64,000 nt of DNA from Chiua virens (GCA_019787685.1 JAHNUO010000015.1:248001-312000); one strand, 5' to 3'. Numbered from the stretch's first letter, positions 10,790-24,500 are shown. Translations and numbers: made by a program. The notes: generated by a model from the sequence alone, not told the origin.

Positions 10790-13700
10790 GGGCTAGTGAG
10801 GATCGACCACGTGATGGGTTATGAGTGCAGGGGAAAGGTGCTTTGGGTGGGGATACTGTTGGTGGTGTATGAGTGGGTGGGTTAGTGGCTTTAGTTGTCC
10901 CTTGGGGGGGGTAAGATTTCCAAAGGTTGGGGTGAAATAGCCGCAGTCGTGCAGGAATTGGGGGGTGTGCTTAATGCACTTTGGGTCGTTTAGTAGTTTT
11001 GGCAGTTGTCTAGACTTTCCGCAAGTGGTCGCATGAAGGCTGTTATATTGGTGGTCATAGTGGGGGCAGTGGATTAGAACGTGTATGACTGTCTTGTCAC
11101 AGTCTGGGCAGTATGGGCATGCTGGATTATTGACCTTGGATAAATGATAAAGATGTTTGTTGAGTGGGGCATGTCCCAACTATAGTTGGAAGATCAGGGA
11201 GGTGTGTTGGCGGGGTAGTTTTCTGGTGAGTTTTAGGAAGCCATTCATCTATGGCTAGGGTGGCTCGTGCCTGCAGGGATTTCTCAAAGAGCGCTCTTTG
11301 CCACACCTTGAGCTCCTTTTGTGCTACTTGTTTTGTGGCAGATTTACTACATGGGAGTCGACGGATTTGTCCCTTTTGGGATCTGAGACAGGGGCTAGTA
11401 CTGCGACATTGCTGCTAGTGCCTTTTGCTGCCAGTTTCATGGCTACATCTGCCTCTTCATTTCCTGGGATTCCCATGTGACCAGGTGTCCATTAGATTTG
11501 GATGGATTTGAGGTTGTGGGTATGGAGTGTTGATCATAGACTGTCATGGAATAGATCCATTAAGTAGTGACCCAGGCCTGATTTGAAGGTGCCTGTTACA
11601 AGGATTGCCACTTTGTTATTCAATCCCAGGGAGACTGTGGTGATCTGGTGTCTGTATGTTCTGAGTAGCTCCACTGCTAGGATCATACCCAAGATTTCCC
11701 CTTCATATACCGTGTGGTCCTCCATCCTTCCCATCACAAGTTTTATCTCGCCCATTTTTCTACTGTCCTTCCTCAGAATTGCTGTGCCTCCAATTCCTCC
11801 TTCCATGCCTGACCCATCTGAGTATAGGCATATGTCATGGGTCGTTTCTGCCTCAATGTCTTGGATGAGGGTTACATCTTTGTCCTCTTCGACATGCAGA
11901 GTGATGTCAGGGTTCCACTTTGGGTAGTGCCGTACTGGTTGTATGACTTTGAAGAGTCTGGGGTTGTAGTTGAAGGTGCATGTGAGGCGATGGAGTGGGG
12001 ATTTGTGCCAGTTCCGGCGGTGCATGGTGTGTGATCAAAGTGGGTGTGACGTTGGTAGTGTAGTGATCCAGAGTGCCGTGTTGTTGCAGACCCTGCAGAT
12101 AAGGACAGGAATGGGGGAGAGATCTGCATGAGCGAATAGGATATTGGATGTGGTTGATCGCATTCCCCCTACAATGTGTAATGCTGCTAAGTGCTGAATG
12201 GATTCCATTCTTCTTCCAAAACCTCTTGCTCCCCAGCCGTCTTTCTTCTTTTCCCTTCCCTTCTCCAACATCTGTCCTCCCCATATGTCTACCCCGTACA
12301 ACATCTTTGGGACCACAACTCCTTCATATAACTTTTTAACCATTCTTGACTTTATTCCTTTTGACGTTTTTGCTTGATCGATGATGATGCCAAGGAATTT
12401 GTAACTACTTGATGGGTCAATGCAGTGCCCTTGGATGACTATGGATAGGCGAGGGACTGGAATTGACTTGCCCTTACTCTGAGGGTCCAGTTCCCGCAAC
12501 TGCAAGGCGCAGATCAGGGCCATTTTGTTAAGCTCGAAGTCAGCATAGTGTTCTTCTCCCCACTGCAAAGCTTCTCCTTCTCCCTCTATGATGCCTTTCA
12601 ACTTCTCATTCACCTTGTCATATGATTTCCCTCTTGCGACAAACGCAGTGTCGTCAATGAATCCTAGGCCCAATTTGTCCCTCTGTCCTTCAACGAGCCC
12701 TATGAGGTCAGCATTGTAGAATAGAAAAGTGATGGGCAACAGGGGGCATCCCTGGTCAAGCCTGATGGGTATCTGGAATGGGAAAGATAAGAAATTGTCA
12801 AATTTCAGAACTGTTCGATACTCATGGAGCCAGTGCTAGAACCAGTCTGTGTACTCTTTTGGGACACCCTTCAGGCACATGTTGTGTATGAGGCATTCAA
12901 TGACGACACTAGGAAATGCAGCTTTAATGTCAAGGAAAAGCATGGAAATGAAATGATCAGTAGGGTGGGACCAGGAATCAAACCTGAATTTGGATAGAAA
13001 ATGAAGGGAATCGATTGTGGATCTACCCGGTCTGCCCCCCAAATGGGACAATAGTAGCAGGTTGTGGCATTCTGCCATGTACCCTAGGTCATCTGCTATG
13101 CACAATGACAGAATTTTTGCCATTGTGTCTAGTAGTGTGATAGGGCGGTAGGCCTTAGGGAGGGAGTAGTCTGGTCTCCCAGGTTTGCAGAGGACAACAG
13201 TAGAGGATACTTGCTATTCATCTGGGTAGAAGCCCAAGTTAAATGTTGCTTGGAAGATTGGTCCTAGGTGGGAAACAAGGAGGTCAGCAGCTTTGGTGAA
13301 CACCACATTGCATACCCCATTAGGGCCTGGTGCTTTGTATGGTGAGAGACACTTTATCGCACGGTGGATTTGATTATCGGTAATGTGAGAGAAATGACAG
13401 ACCGGGGGAGGGTAATGGGTGTGGTTGAAGTCTAGGATGTCATTTGGTTGAGGTTTAAAGAACGTGGAGTAAAGCAGCAGTTTGCTCTTGGATTGATTGT
13501 TCTGCTGTGTCGGGAGTGGTGAGTTTGGGCTCTGGCATAAGTCGGGATTCTGGATATGAAGTGGTCCAATGGTTCTTCCACGAGATTTTTGTGAGCCTGC
13601 CATATGTTGGTGAGGTCCATCCCTTTGAGGTAGTCATTCCAGTGAGTTTCTTTTGCCTGCTGGATTTGCTTTGTGTACGCAGTCCGTGTTTCTCGGAGTT

Positions 13701-14720
13701 CATGGTGCACTGGGTCACTGCTAATCTGTCTTCTTACTTTTTCCCTGTGAGATAGACATTTTATATTTTTGTTAGTGGCGCTAAGTTCTGGGGTCCACTA
13801 GCACTTAGCATAGGGGGAGGGTTTAGTGAGTGGAACGTGCTCTCCTATCAACATAGTAATGGCATGATTAATACTGTCAAGTTTTGCTCTGGCTTTGTCG
13901 ACTGTGGTCAGAAGGGCTGGCTGTGGGAGAGCTAGGAAATTGCTTTCAAGCATGGTTAGGAATTTTTTCCAGTCCATGGTCCTGAAATTGTGTCTAGGGG
14001 GGGTGTTAGCAAGATTTGGTGTCAGCGCAAGGACGGTAATGATAGGAAAGTGATCCGTTTGTATAGGCATAAGGTGTTCCTCAGTTTTGCATCGGATTAC
14101 TGTATCCATTAAGTGGGCAAAGCAGAAGACATTGTCCGGTCGTGTGAGGTTGCTGGTGGAGGTAGATCGGAATGTGGGAGTGCCTGTGGGTAGGGGCATG
14201 TCAAGGTTGTATGTGGAGAGGAGATTGAGGATTGGTTGGGTGGCATGGAGGTTGGAGCGTGAGAAGAGGTGGTGGTTGTCTGGGTGATCCCAGAAGGGAT
14301 GATGATGGTTGAAGTCGCCAAGTATGATGATGCCTCCATCCCATTCCGCGTTTTTACTGTGCTGTTCTGCAAAATGGCACTCGAGTAGTGCCAGTGTGTC
14401 TCCATGGGTGCCGTCGTTGTAGACATTCTTACTTTGCCAAAAGGTCCTCGAAGATCAATAGTGGTGATGTCGGGGGAGTTGATTGGGATTACATCCCAGT
14501 GTTCCTTCAATAACTTCTTGTTGATGAAGAGGACCAAGCATGAGTGGGTGGCATTGGTTGAGTTGTGGGTGAAAGGGTAGATGACATTCCATTTTGAGTT
14601 GGAGGTGATGAGATTGACGCAGTTGATGACCGGTTCCTGGATGGCTGCCAGGTCATAGTCGGAGGGGTGGAGGTTGTGAAGGAAATGTTGTTGGGCCATG
14701 TTCGCCTTGTGCATGTTCTG
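10790..14720 (-). pseudogene. Non-LTR ORF2: APE endonuclease, reverse transcriptase, RNase H
   Basis: Order along the minus strand. Endonuclease: YDLAAIQEP (about 14650) and GDFNHHHPFWD (about 14320-14288), with TDHFP (about 14055) near its end. RT: LSPYKAPGPNGV (about 13345-13310), MLFLDIKAAFPSV (about 12945-12905) and catalytic GFIDDTAFVARG (about 12665-12630). The YADD/FADD box is written FIDD. RNase H: ICLYSDGSG (about 11840-11815), EGEILGMILAVELL (about 11710-11670) and WTPGHMGIPGNEEADVA (about 11490-11440). C-terminus: CPYCPDCDKTVIHVLIHC (about 11125-11070), the usual zinc motif. Stops (for example TAG replacing W in the KCWWTPEL block near 13800) and several frameshifts inactivate it. 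Confidence 0.92.
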
Positions 14721-14776
14721 TTGCCAAATGCAGAGGTTTTAATGCTCCACTTGGGGTTGAGCAGGGGCCTCCTTGT

Positions 14777-16640
14777 TCATAGCAAAAGCAATATAAGGTC
14801 CTCAATGGAGTCTCTGCTAGGAGTGTGGAAGTCAGCAAAATCATCATCAAGTTCTGGTGATGAGGGTGGAAGAGGGGTGGAAGTACATTTGTTGGTAGTG
14901 AGGAAGTCGTCTAACTTCTTTTGGTCACTGGGTAGGGGGGTAAAGGGTTTCTTTTTGGAACGGGTTTGGGTTTGGGTTTGGGGTGATTGTGAAGGTTGGG
15001 ATGATAATGACGTTTGGGTGTTTTTGGCAATCTGCTGAAGGCAGGACCTCTCTGCTGCTCGCAACTGTATGATCTCATCAGAGTAGGCCTGAGGTTCCAA
15101 GTCTGGCCCTGATGACTGAGAGGTGCAAGGTTGATTGAGTGTGGGAGGGGGAGGGGCTGATATTTTGCAAGTGGATGTCCATGTGGAGGGGTCGTCTGGG
15201 GTGGGGAAGTACTTCAAGTTGACTTCCTTGTTGCGACTGAGGAGTTGCTCCTTTGCCGTGGCAAAGGACTTGCAGTTTCGGTCCCAGGAGGCATGGCCTT
15301 TTCATTTACAGTTGACGCAGAATTGCTGGTCAGGTCCAGCAGTTTTACAGTCCTTTGTGGTGTGGTTGTGTTCGCCGCATGTTCCACAGGTCTCTTCCTC
15401 AGCTGGGCAGTTGCCTGCGAAGTGGTCACCTATCTTCTGACATTTGTAACACTGCGTGGGTTCAGGTTGTGTCCTATGGACACAAACCTTTTTACCCTCA
15501 ATGTTGATTCTGCCTCGAATGGCCTTGTTGGCAGCCTCCATGGACGAGAAAGAGATAATGGTGTGAGCCACCCTTTGGTCCTTTTTCCTTAGGTCTGGAC
15601 ACTTGACCCAGGATACTTTTCAGATGGAGTTTGCAGGTAGGCCTGAACTGTGCTCAACATGGAATAATACCAAGGGTATGCTAGCGTCCAGTGTGACGGG
15701 GATGAATTCCACCAATGTACGGTAGGAGGTGTCTAGGAAAGTGAAGTCAGTGCCGAATTTTGTGGTGAATCTTGCCTTGTGGTCCTTGCTTCTCAACCAA
15801 TCAGCGCTCTGCTTGCTTTCCATTTCCAGAATCAAGATGCAGTCTCTGAAGACACAGGTGCTGAGGCATTCCATAGTGTCCCAGTATTCATCTAGCTTGT
15901 ATAGGGCTTGAAGGGCAATGGTGGCTTTGGTGACAAGTTCCTCTGGGATAAGGCTAGGAAGACTGGATCCCTCACATTTGAGGGTGACTTGTCGAAGCTT
16001 AGCCTCACTCCTGGCTGCGAGCTCTTCTTGGTCTCTGCTGATCCCATTTCTGGCAGTAGCTGCATAGGAGAAGGGGGAGGAGGGTAGAGGATGGTCTGAA
16101 GGTGGGGAGTGAGTCAGGGATTGGAGGGCTTTCTCGGTATTGGCTAGCATATTTCTTGAGTTTGTTAATAGACTGGTCAATAGTGACCTTGGTTTCTTCG
16201 AAAAGATGGGAGAATTTCTCGACCTGTAGTTCGCAGTTCTTGCTGGATATTTCCATAGTGTGAAGCTGCTCATCCATCGGGGGTGCCTGGGGGGACACAG
16301 GTTACAAACCATGTGCATTTTCCATGGCAGTGGCTAAGGTGCTAAGGATGTCTGTGTGCAGGGCAGATACGCTGGGAGCAACAAGGGTGAACTTGAGGAG
16401 TGCATTGATAAGGGAAGGCATGTGGGGGGTGTTTACATCAAGTTCTAGACCATGCTCCCTGAGGAAGTGAATAGCCTTCATTGGGGATTTCCTGATCGAT
16501 TCCTTCCCATGTGTGGCTAGCAAGTCCTGTGTTGTTGAATTAGTAAACAAGTATGTTTTCCTGCTTGGTCTGCCTGGTTTAAGGTGCGAGGTTACCGGGG
16601 GGGGTCTCCCAGAGGGCGTGGGAGCCCTCGAGTTGGCCAT
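14777..16640 (-). pseudogene. Non-LTR ORF1: gag-like protein with three CCHC knuckles
   Basis: The start is ATG at 16640 (MANSRAPTPSGRPPP). After ~115 codons an in-frame TAA near 16300 breaks the frame. A helical segment (ELQVEKFSHLFEETKVTI) follows, then a frameshift near 16150 into a conserved block (EEELAARSEAKLRQVTLKCEG; about 16030-15960). A stop lies near 15620. Zinc knuckles occur at about 15470-15280: CYKCQKIGDHFAGNC, CGTCGEHNHTTKDC, and CVNCK followed, after a TGA at about 15300, by GHASWDRNC. The third knuckle's HASWDRxC form is typical of fungal non-LTR elements. A Pro/Ser/Gln-rich tail (15200-14780) ends the protein. Expected role: RNA-binding chaperone of the retrotransposon RNP. 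Confidence 0.87.
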
Positions 16641-16860
16641 GTGAACTTGGGCAGCTGGTGACCAGGAAAAGGGATATTATATGGTAATAAAAAGGGATAA
16701 AAATAAGAGTATATATGAGAGGGCTGGAGAGAGAAAGATGGGGGGTTTTTTAGGCTGGCAGGTGCAAGATTGATGAATCTTGGGTTGATTTGCTTTTTCC
16801 CTACTGAAATTTTTCAGGGTCCTGGTGGAGGTGTCAAGTGGTACAAGGGAAAGAAGCTCT

Positions 16861-16868
16861 AAGTACCC
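16861..16868. repeat. Target-site duplication of the non-LTR element (5' side)
   Basis: AAGTACCC here is repeated exactly at 10628-10635, next to the A-tail. This is the expected product of target-primed reverse transcription. Confidence 0.88.
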
Positions 16869-19800
16869 CATTGTCCTTCCACAAAGCTCATGTACATTGT
16901 TCAATTATAGTTTGGATAGATATCGATTGATCCAGTTCACATTGTCACAGGATGAACTCAAAAGTGTCCTGGTATTGCAGCATCTTTGAGGAAGCATAGG
17001 GCTCATAATGTTGATGTATTGAGCAACTTTAAGTATGTCTTGGAGAGAAATTGATACTCATGTTCTATGGTTTGCTGTATGTGTTTTGCTTTTCTGCATA
17101 TATATATATATACTATGTATTAGGCTCTCCTTGTGATTGATGGCAACTAGTAGCTCTTTATCAACCATGACAGATAACACAACCATTCCAAAAAGGCAGG
17201 ACCTACACTATGTAAATCAATATCAACCAGATAACTCATCCTTAAGCTCATGGTAATGTCTTCGACCACAAGATCACCATGTTGATCTTTGCCAACTCCT
17301 CTTCTCTTCCTCATAGGACATGCATGACATGCTTGACTGCTGTTCTAGGACACTAAGTTGGCACAGCCACAACATGAGACACAACCCAGGGTTTACTGAG
17401 AGTGCACCACATATAACACTTACCTTGATAGTCAGAAACATATGCTTTGGTGAACCATTGGTTTTGGTGTATTAATGTGCTGGATGAAAGCAAGGAATTG
17501 TGCAACCTTGTAGCCAATTATCACAATATCTCTAGACTCATTTAAAAATCTGTATTTGAGCTTTCTTTTCATTAAAATGTAGTGTAGTTGAGGTATTCAA
17601 TATTTTGGAACAAAGTATGGTTACACTATTGTACATTTTGTAGTTTGACAAGTGGAATAAAATGCATAAAGCCAGTTCAAACACTGTTGGATTGTTGTGC
17701 CAACAGCATCCATGTCACAAGCTGCACAATTGGAGTAGTTCTACTTCTGCTCTCTATATGCAACCCCTATCTTGTTTGACTGGGCCACTGTCTGCACCAT
17801 CATCATGTTCCAACAGGTCATGTGGAAAATGCTCAGACTTACGAATGCACAAGATCTTTAAGGCCTAACAACATTAAGTTGGGAGTAAGAGGCTTTTTGA
17901 TATGCTATATCAATGTTTTTCTTTTGTTTGCTGTCCTTATCATTATCATCCTCCTCCTGGTCTTCTGATTTGTGGGAGTATTACCCAGGACTTGAATTGC
18001 CAATGGAGTCAGAGTCACATTCCTGAATGCTGTGGATAGAATTGGCCACCTCAAAAAGTTCTATTGACACAGTTAATTGTCAAGCCCTCAGGTCTGTCTA
18101 GCCCTGTGCAGTGTGAGTGTATGCACAAGATTATCTACCCTGTGTACCAGTTGTGCCTGCAATTAATTAATTATTTAAAAGGATCTGAAGTAGCTAGGGT
18201 GACCAGAAAACTGTGAGTTATATATTTCTTTCTAATGTCTGACTTACATGAATTTTGAATTTGCAATACATGAAGGATCTCTAGAAGTGTGGAAGCAGAA
18301 AATGATTGGTTTGGTTCTAATCTATAATATACACAACAATTACTCTGCATCCTTCTACTTCAAGCTTCCATCAATATTTCCACTGCCTCCATGATCTCCT
18401 TGTTGTTCTGCACATCTCTTTCTTTCTTGAGTAAGGTGAAAAGTGAAAAGTTTTGGGTCTACTTCTTTTTCAACCATTCTAAGGTGTATGTTACCACTTC
18501 AATCCTTTTTCTCAGATTCTCTTTGTCTTTTACCAACTCCAAAAGATACTTGATTTGATAATAGATAGCAATGTTTGTGGATAGTCAGATACTAGGGCTT
18601 TCTTGTGTGTGGTCTGCAGTATGCTTGTTCCTGCTACTTGAATTGTGAGATAGATCAGGTATTGGGTTGTTCTGGGTTCTTTCAGTGGAATTTATGGCCC
18701 TACCAATCCAAACACAATTTATGTCATGGAAAGAATAATTTGATGAAATATCCAACTTAACTTCACAGTGTCTTTGCTTACCTGTTAAGAGTTGCTGTGC
18801 TGGGAGAACCAACATGATTACAATTCACATTCAAAAACCATGGCTATATGAAAGATTTATTTTCAGTTTTGTGATTTATTTACTTACCCAATTTGAAGCC
18901 TCTGTGCTAGGAGAACCACTTGTTTTGTGTGCTGGCTGCTACTGCTACAATCACACATTGTGGTTTAATAAGGGTCGTTCCATGAAAATAGTTCATTAAA
19001 TACTTACCCCTTTTAGCAGAACACTTGTTCCTCCACTCTTCAAGCCAATTCAATACTGCTGCCACATCTTGGTCTTACCAGCATTGCTCCTGCCATTGGA
19101 AGTAAATATTCTCAGTAGATTCCACTCCATCTGAAGCATACTTGATAGTGTGCATTACTTTCTATAAAAACATGGTTAGCATGGAACCACACATTCTAAA
19201 CATTTTCCATACCTTGGCATAACTAACCATTCTCTTGAAGGCTAATACTACTCTTCTTGTCCACCAACAACTTTGACAAGTCTTTTCTCAGAGATTTGAA
19301 ATTGGAGCCAGAGAAAGAGAGCATGATGAGTGATATAATAGGAAGAATACCACCAAACATGTCAGTTACATAAGGGATCACAGCAGTGGCACTTTGAACC
19401 ACTTTAGGTAAAAGGAACTGAGTTTGTGTGATGTGTGGACCACAAATGCTCAGTACTATATGATACAATCTGATAAAAACAAACAACCTGAGTGATCACC
19501 ACTATGAATACTCCCCCAATGATAAATAATAAAGTCATCCACACCATGGCTTGCATTCAGGCAGCCCTTAAAATCATTCCTCACATCACTGGCCAGAATG
19601 ATATCTGGGAGCCATAAGGAATAAACTAAAATTAAAACAAGTAAACTGTTTTGAAACATTTATAATAAACGGTATTCCTAGGGTCAACTTCCCCAACAAG
19701 TGCAAGTTCACTGTACCCAAGGCTTCTTGAAAGCCTCAAAGCCATGCTTTGTCACCATTACATAAGTGGCATGAAGATAGAAAACTGTTACTTGACCTGG

Positions 19801-19945
19801 TTCATTCAGACAATCAATCTGTCAACAGGGAGAAATACATAAACATTACAGTAGAGCTCCATGAGCTCAGGGGAACTGATTTCTGGTAGCAAGACCTCCC
19901 ATAATCTAGCAAGTGATTTATTTGATAGAAAACCTAATGACTTCT
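16869..19945 (-). other. Unrecognised decayed coding segments (-), no known gene
   Basis: Short coherent minus-strand segments are visible but belong to no family I know. One is a charged, probably coiled-coil stretch (KDKENLRKRIEVV, about 18545-18360). Another is a Ser/Asn-rich stretch (DLSHNSSSRNKHTADH, about 18660-18600). An acidic stretch (EDQEEDDNDKDSKQKK) lies at about 17965-17915. Open frames occur at 19223-19486 and 19456-19659. They may be exons of one old gene or transposon. A short (TA)n run lies at 17096-17112. Nothing else is seen. Confidence 0.35.
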
Positions 19946-20179
19946 TGATAAAACAGCTGCACTGAGCAACTGGAGTTTGATGTAAGAGACTATAAATTGA
20001 GTGTCTGATGCAACCACATACCTGGAGTTCAATGTAAGAGACTGAGGAAGCCATTACATCGAACTCCAAGGCTAAATACAGTATGTAGATACACTACCAA
20101 ATAGTATAGTGGCACAAACTCTAAATAGGGATGACAAATCAAATAGAGAAGAGTTGATACACAATCACTGTATCTAACA
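19946..20179 (-). repeat. LTR-B (copia) 3' LTR, long form
   Basis: 234 bp. In sense it starts TGTTAGATACAGTGATTG and ends CTGTTTTATCA. The polypurine-like tract AGGGGTGTG lies just upstream in sense (20180-20190 on +), which fixes it as the 3' LTR of the copia fragment at 20190-21510. It contains the stem-loop and the 52-bp GTATGT...CAG block described in the findings. CpG sites seen in younger copies (TTCGATG) appear here as TTTGATG or TTCAATG. Confidence 0.9.
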
Positions 20180-20189
20180 CACACCCCTG

Positions 20190-21510
20190 ATTGTGCAACT
20201 CTGTAAGAATGCAAAACCTACTGAAACAAACCAAGTCCTAGCAGAGCACAGAAATGCTGCACCTTAACTCAAGGTAATGCCTTTGTGAGCAGATCAGCTA
20301 GCATGTCTGAGGTAGAAAGAAAACAAGGCGCAATAAGGCCGTTATTGACCACATCTCTACCAGCGAAGGTCCAGGTGCTTCATCCTGCCATGATGCTCAG
20401 GGTGCATTGCTACCTGGATTACAGATTGGTTGTCCATATGTAGTATTGAAGCTCCAGTCACCTCATAGCCAAGTTCCTGGAGGAGTTTGCACATCCAGAT
20501 GATCTCTTTGCTTGCCTCGCATGCAGCAACGTACTTGGCTTCAGTAGTGGAGAGAGTGACAATGGGCTAGCACTTCAACATCCAGGAGACAACTCCAGTT
20601 CTGATCTTGACCACAAATGCACTGGTGGAGTGTCCAGAGTCCTTGCAACCACCATGGTTTGCATCACAGAACATGCTGAAGAGCTCTGAAGACATCAGAT
20701 CAGGGAAATACATACATGATGCTGAAGTGAGCAGTGCCCTGGATATAGCAAAATAGGTACTTAATGGCGTTCCAATGTGCCACACCTGGATCAAAGGTAA
20801 AGGATGCAAGCTAACAAACTGCAAAGGCAATGTCTGGTCGAGTTGCACAGGACAGGTACTGCAGAGAGCCAATGACACCTCCATAATGGACAAATCACAT
20901 GAAATTGCGCTCGTCTGTAGTTCTGGGGCTCTGCTCATGCAATAGGCACAAACCAGGCTCCATGGGTGTTGTCACAGGCTTATAGTCAGTCATGTTGAAG
21001 CGAGACAGCATGTCAACGCAGTACTGAGGCTAAGAGAGTGTCAGGGAGCGCTTGGAATGATTCCGATCAATCTTGATCCCCAGGATCTCTGTGATAGGGC
21101 CCAGATTGCACAATTTGAGGTGTTTACCCAGATCGGTGATGGCTTGCTTGGTAGCTTCAAGAGACTTCAATGCGAAGGTCATGTTGTCCACAAAGACAGG
21201 AAGGATCACCTGGACAGTATCTCAAATGAAGATGTAGACAGCTACATTAGAATAGGTCTAGGTATAGCCCAGAGTCTCAAGAATGGACCACATCTTGCGA
21301 TTCCAGCAATTTCCACCCTGTCTAGTGCCATACAGCACTTTCTTGAGCAAACAGACAGTTCACTTTGGATCTTCTTCTGCAAAGCCTTTAGGCTGCTCCA
21401 TATAGACATCACAGTCGACGTCGCTGTTCAAATAGGCATGAGAGACATCGACAGACCACAGATGGAGGTCATGGATGGCAGCAAGAACAGATTCTGGTCC
21501 TTCCAAAAGC
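20190..21510 (-). pseudogene. Copia pol fragment: reverse transcriptase and RNase H, 5'-truncated
   Basis: Minus-strand translation gives the copia RT: LHLWSVDVSHAYLN (about 21450-21410), VYMEQPKGFAEEDPK, and VFVDNMTFALKSLEAT (about 21200-21160), where the YVDD box is FVDN. NLGPITEILGIKIDRN and TTPMEPGL (about 20975) follow. RNase H: FCDANHGGCKDSGHS (about 20680-20620), TLSTTEAKYVAACEASKE (about 20565-20510), LHMDNQSVIQVA (about 20445-20410) and a final ADLLTKALP. Everything upstream of RT motif 2 is missing at about 21510. Stops are scattered through the frame. Same family as the copia pieces at 25740-40028. Confidence 0.9.
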
Positions 21511-24500
21511 AATGTGACAAGTAGTAAAAACAAGATAAAGCTCAGAAATGAGAAAGGCAAGAAGCATCCATGAAGAGATGAAGAAGGTACCAATGCTATG
21601 AAGAAGAGGAAGAAAAGGCAAAATTTTAGGTCAAATGAATATGTCAATATGGACAAGGATGATGACATGAAGGCCAGTCTAAGCCTTACAGAAGAAACAA
21701 CAAAGGGAAAGGAAAAGGGAACTTTCTAGAACAGTTAAGAGAGCTGAATGGTAATACAGAGGCAAAAACTGAGGTAGATATGGAGGCAAAAGTTGAAGTT
21801 GAGTGTGAGATCATGTCTTCAAATTCAAAGGTAAGAAAAATATAGTTAGTGCTCAAGTGTACAAGTGTAGGAGAGACATGCCTATGGTATGAGAGAAGTG
21901 AGAGTCCCACAAGAGTGACATACACTTGTTTGTGATATACTTGGAAGAAGTTTTGCTTCCTAGTCCCAGGTAAATATCTATGTTTTTGCCTATAGTTTGT
22001 TTGCTAAAGAATACCATAACAGGGCTACCTCCCCTTTGCTACCAGTGAGGGGATGGTAGGAGAAATGACATGGTGGAGAAACTCCATGATTAAATCACTG
22101 AATTGGAGATGGAGGTGAGAGAGTTGAGAAACAGAAACCTAGATTCTTGATAGAAATGGAGTGTAGCATGTTTTTTATTTGCTGGCTTCATGTTAGGGTG
22201 TGCTCTCTCTTATCATTGAAGACTAATTAGTTACCAACAAATGTAGTATTTATGATAAAAAATTATGACATTAAGATGGCTTGAACTATGGTGGAAAGAA
22301 ATGTTTTTGTAATACACCTATTGTAGTTTAATATAGGAAGAAAGTGGGCTTTGGTGTTTAAATTAGAAAGTTGGATGCTTTCTTGTTAAATAAACTGGGA
22401 GGTGGTTATGAGTCATCAGAAAAGAAGTGTGATGGCAGTCATAGTAAGTGATTATTTTTATGACTATATTGTTCCGAATCCAGTGCATGATAGTAACACA
22501 GAAAGGGAAAAACCCTTTCATGATGGATTCATGGGATCATATCTCAGGTGAAAACTCAGAATTAGAATCAGAACTAGCATTCAAGGAAGGCGAGCCTAAG
22601 GAGACCAAACAAAGCACGTGAAATAGGCATTTATTGTACTACAATGTATATACAGACACTTCAGAAATAGTTAATGAATGGACACAGTCTTTGGAGATAT
22701 TCATCTGGAAAGATCTGTGTGAGGTGGGCATGAATTTCTTGAGCAGTTGGGTGACTAGAAAATTTCTTCCATTCACAGAAAATAGAGAGGCTTGTGGTTA
22801 ACATCCTCTACAAAATGAAAAAGTGAAAAAGACAAAGAGATCTTGTGAGAACCTTGATCCACCCATTTGGGTGAGTTGGAATTGCACAAAACTTTTTAGT
22901 ATGACCACCTACTTCATTTCAAAGGTTAGGCCTTGCAAGAATCATACTTAGGATCAGAAAAAAATGGATGAAGATTGCCAACTCTTCAGCATTGATGCAA
23001 AGCAGCTTTAGAAAGTGCCAATGGAGAGAGGCTTTGCTGCTCTGTCTGGCTAGTTCTTGGAACTGTCAGTCCTAAAGGCACTAGATACAATCTTGAAAGA
23101 CATGAATATGCTTTAGAACATGGACCCCAAGACCAGAAGATCATCTATCTCTTCAAAGGAGCTTCTAATGACAATCTCAAACATAGACATATTCAGAATC
23201 CAACTACTGTAAAGCCTCAATGATTCAATCATTTTTTTCTTTGCTTTCTGAAGAATTTTATTGCTACATGTTTGGATTGAATTACTCCTTCCTTTGCAAA
23301 TATGAAATGTATGAAAATAAGCTTCTCATTTTCTACCCTGTGATGAATTACTAAACTTTTCAAAATATAGCAAGATTTTTGAGATGAAATATATTAACAC
23401 ATTATACTGTATAATATGCATGCAGGTTAAGCAACCAGGACTGGTCACATTGGAATTTATCTTGAGATCTGGAGCTCATTCTGTGTTCAAGTACACAATT
23501 AAACATGGATCCTGAAGGATGGAAGAATAATGCAAATTGCAATCAGAACTGAAACCAAAATCAGATACCCTTGGAAGCCAACTGTTCTTGATGATGCCAG
23601 CTGGACTTGTGTCAACTCAGAAGGTAGATTCAAATGTGTATAAGTACACTGTATATGAATTTATGGACTTAGAGAACTAGCTGGTCATTCTAGTAAATGA
23701 CAATGTGATAATGCCTATGGTATGTCATGGATTCAGTTCGATTCTAGTCTTTAACATGATGACAAAACAAAAATTATAGGAGGATGTTGCCAAAATGTTT
23801 ATCATTGAGAACACTGACTCTTGATTCCATCCAATTGGATCAGGTGATACTTGACTGCTATGGGCAGTTGGTCATTCACTTGGTCAATGACCACACCAAA
23901 GCCAAGGTCTGTAGGTATGTTGGTATAGATCTTGGAGCTGACATGCACCTAGGTGGGTGGCATGGTATTTAACTTTTTCAACATCAGCAGAATAGCCTTA
24001 TCACAGTTGAAAGTCTGAGCTTACTACACAAGAAAACCAATATCTGTGGTCATAAAAACTATCTCAAAAGGCTTCATTTAATAGAAAGATTGCCCTGTCA
24101 AAATTTAACATCAAAGTTTTTCCCCAGTTCTAGCAAGTTAGATACTCTACTTAGGCCAGTCTGGACAGGGCTTGAATCATTGACAGCTCTGTCTAGCCAA
24201 AGGGTGTTTTACTGATAGAGGAGAATGAGATACTGCAATTAGCAAAAAACCAAAGGAAAGTCAAGACATTGACAACCAAGTTGAAATGAAGAATGGAGCT
24301 AATGGCTTGGAACTATGATAATATGCATCCAATTGGGTCATAGTGGTGTATAGTGGTGCATTCCACTGCATTGTGAATGGTCACTGCTAAGTTGAACACC
24401 CTGATGTTGCCTTTGAAAAATGAACAAGAGATAGACTGACACCTTCAATGAGGTCTAGATACCCATGGTATGCAGCCACAAGGCCACTTGTGTGCAGTAA

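Larger units (their letters stand above)
10636..16860 (-). mobile_element. Full-length non-LTR retrotransposon (Tad1/I-like, APE-RT-RNase H), 6.2 kb
   Basis: This minus-strand element has ORF1 (CCHC gag-like) and ORF2 (endonuclease, RT, RNase H, C-terminal zinc motif). It ends in an A-run (T-run at 10636-10643 on +). The 8-bp sequence AAGTACCC lies at both ends (10628-10635 and 16861-16868), a target-site duplication that fixes both ends and shows it is not 5'-truncated. The 5' leader (16641-16860) is pyrimidine-rich in the sense strand. GC content is visibly higher than in its flanks. Frameshifts and stops break both ORFs, so it is a dead but complete copy. Confidence 0.93.
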
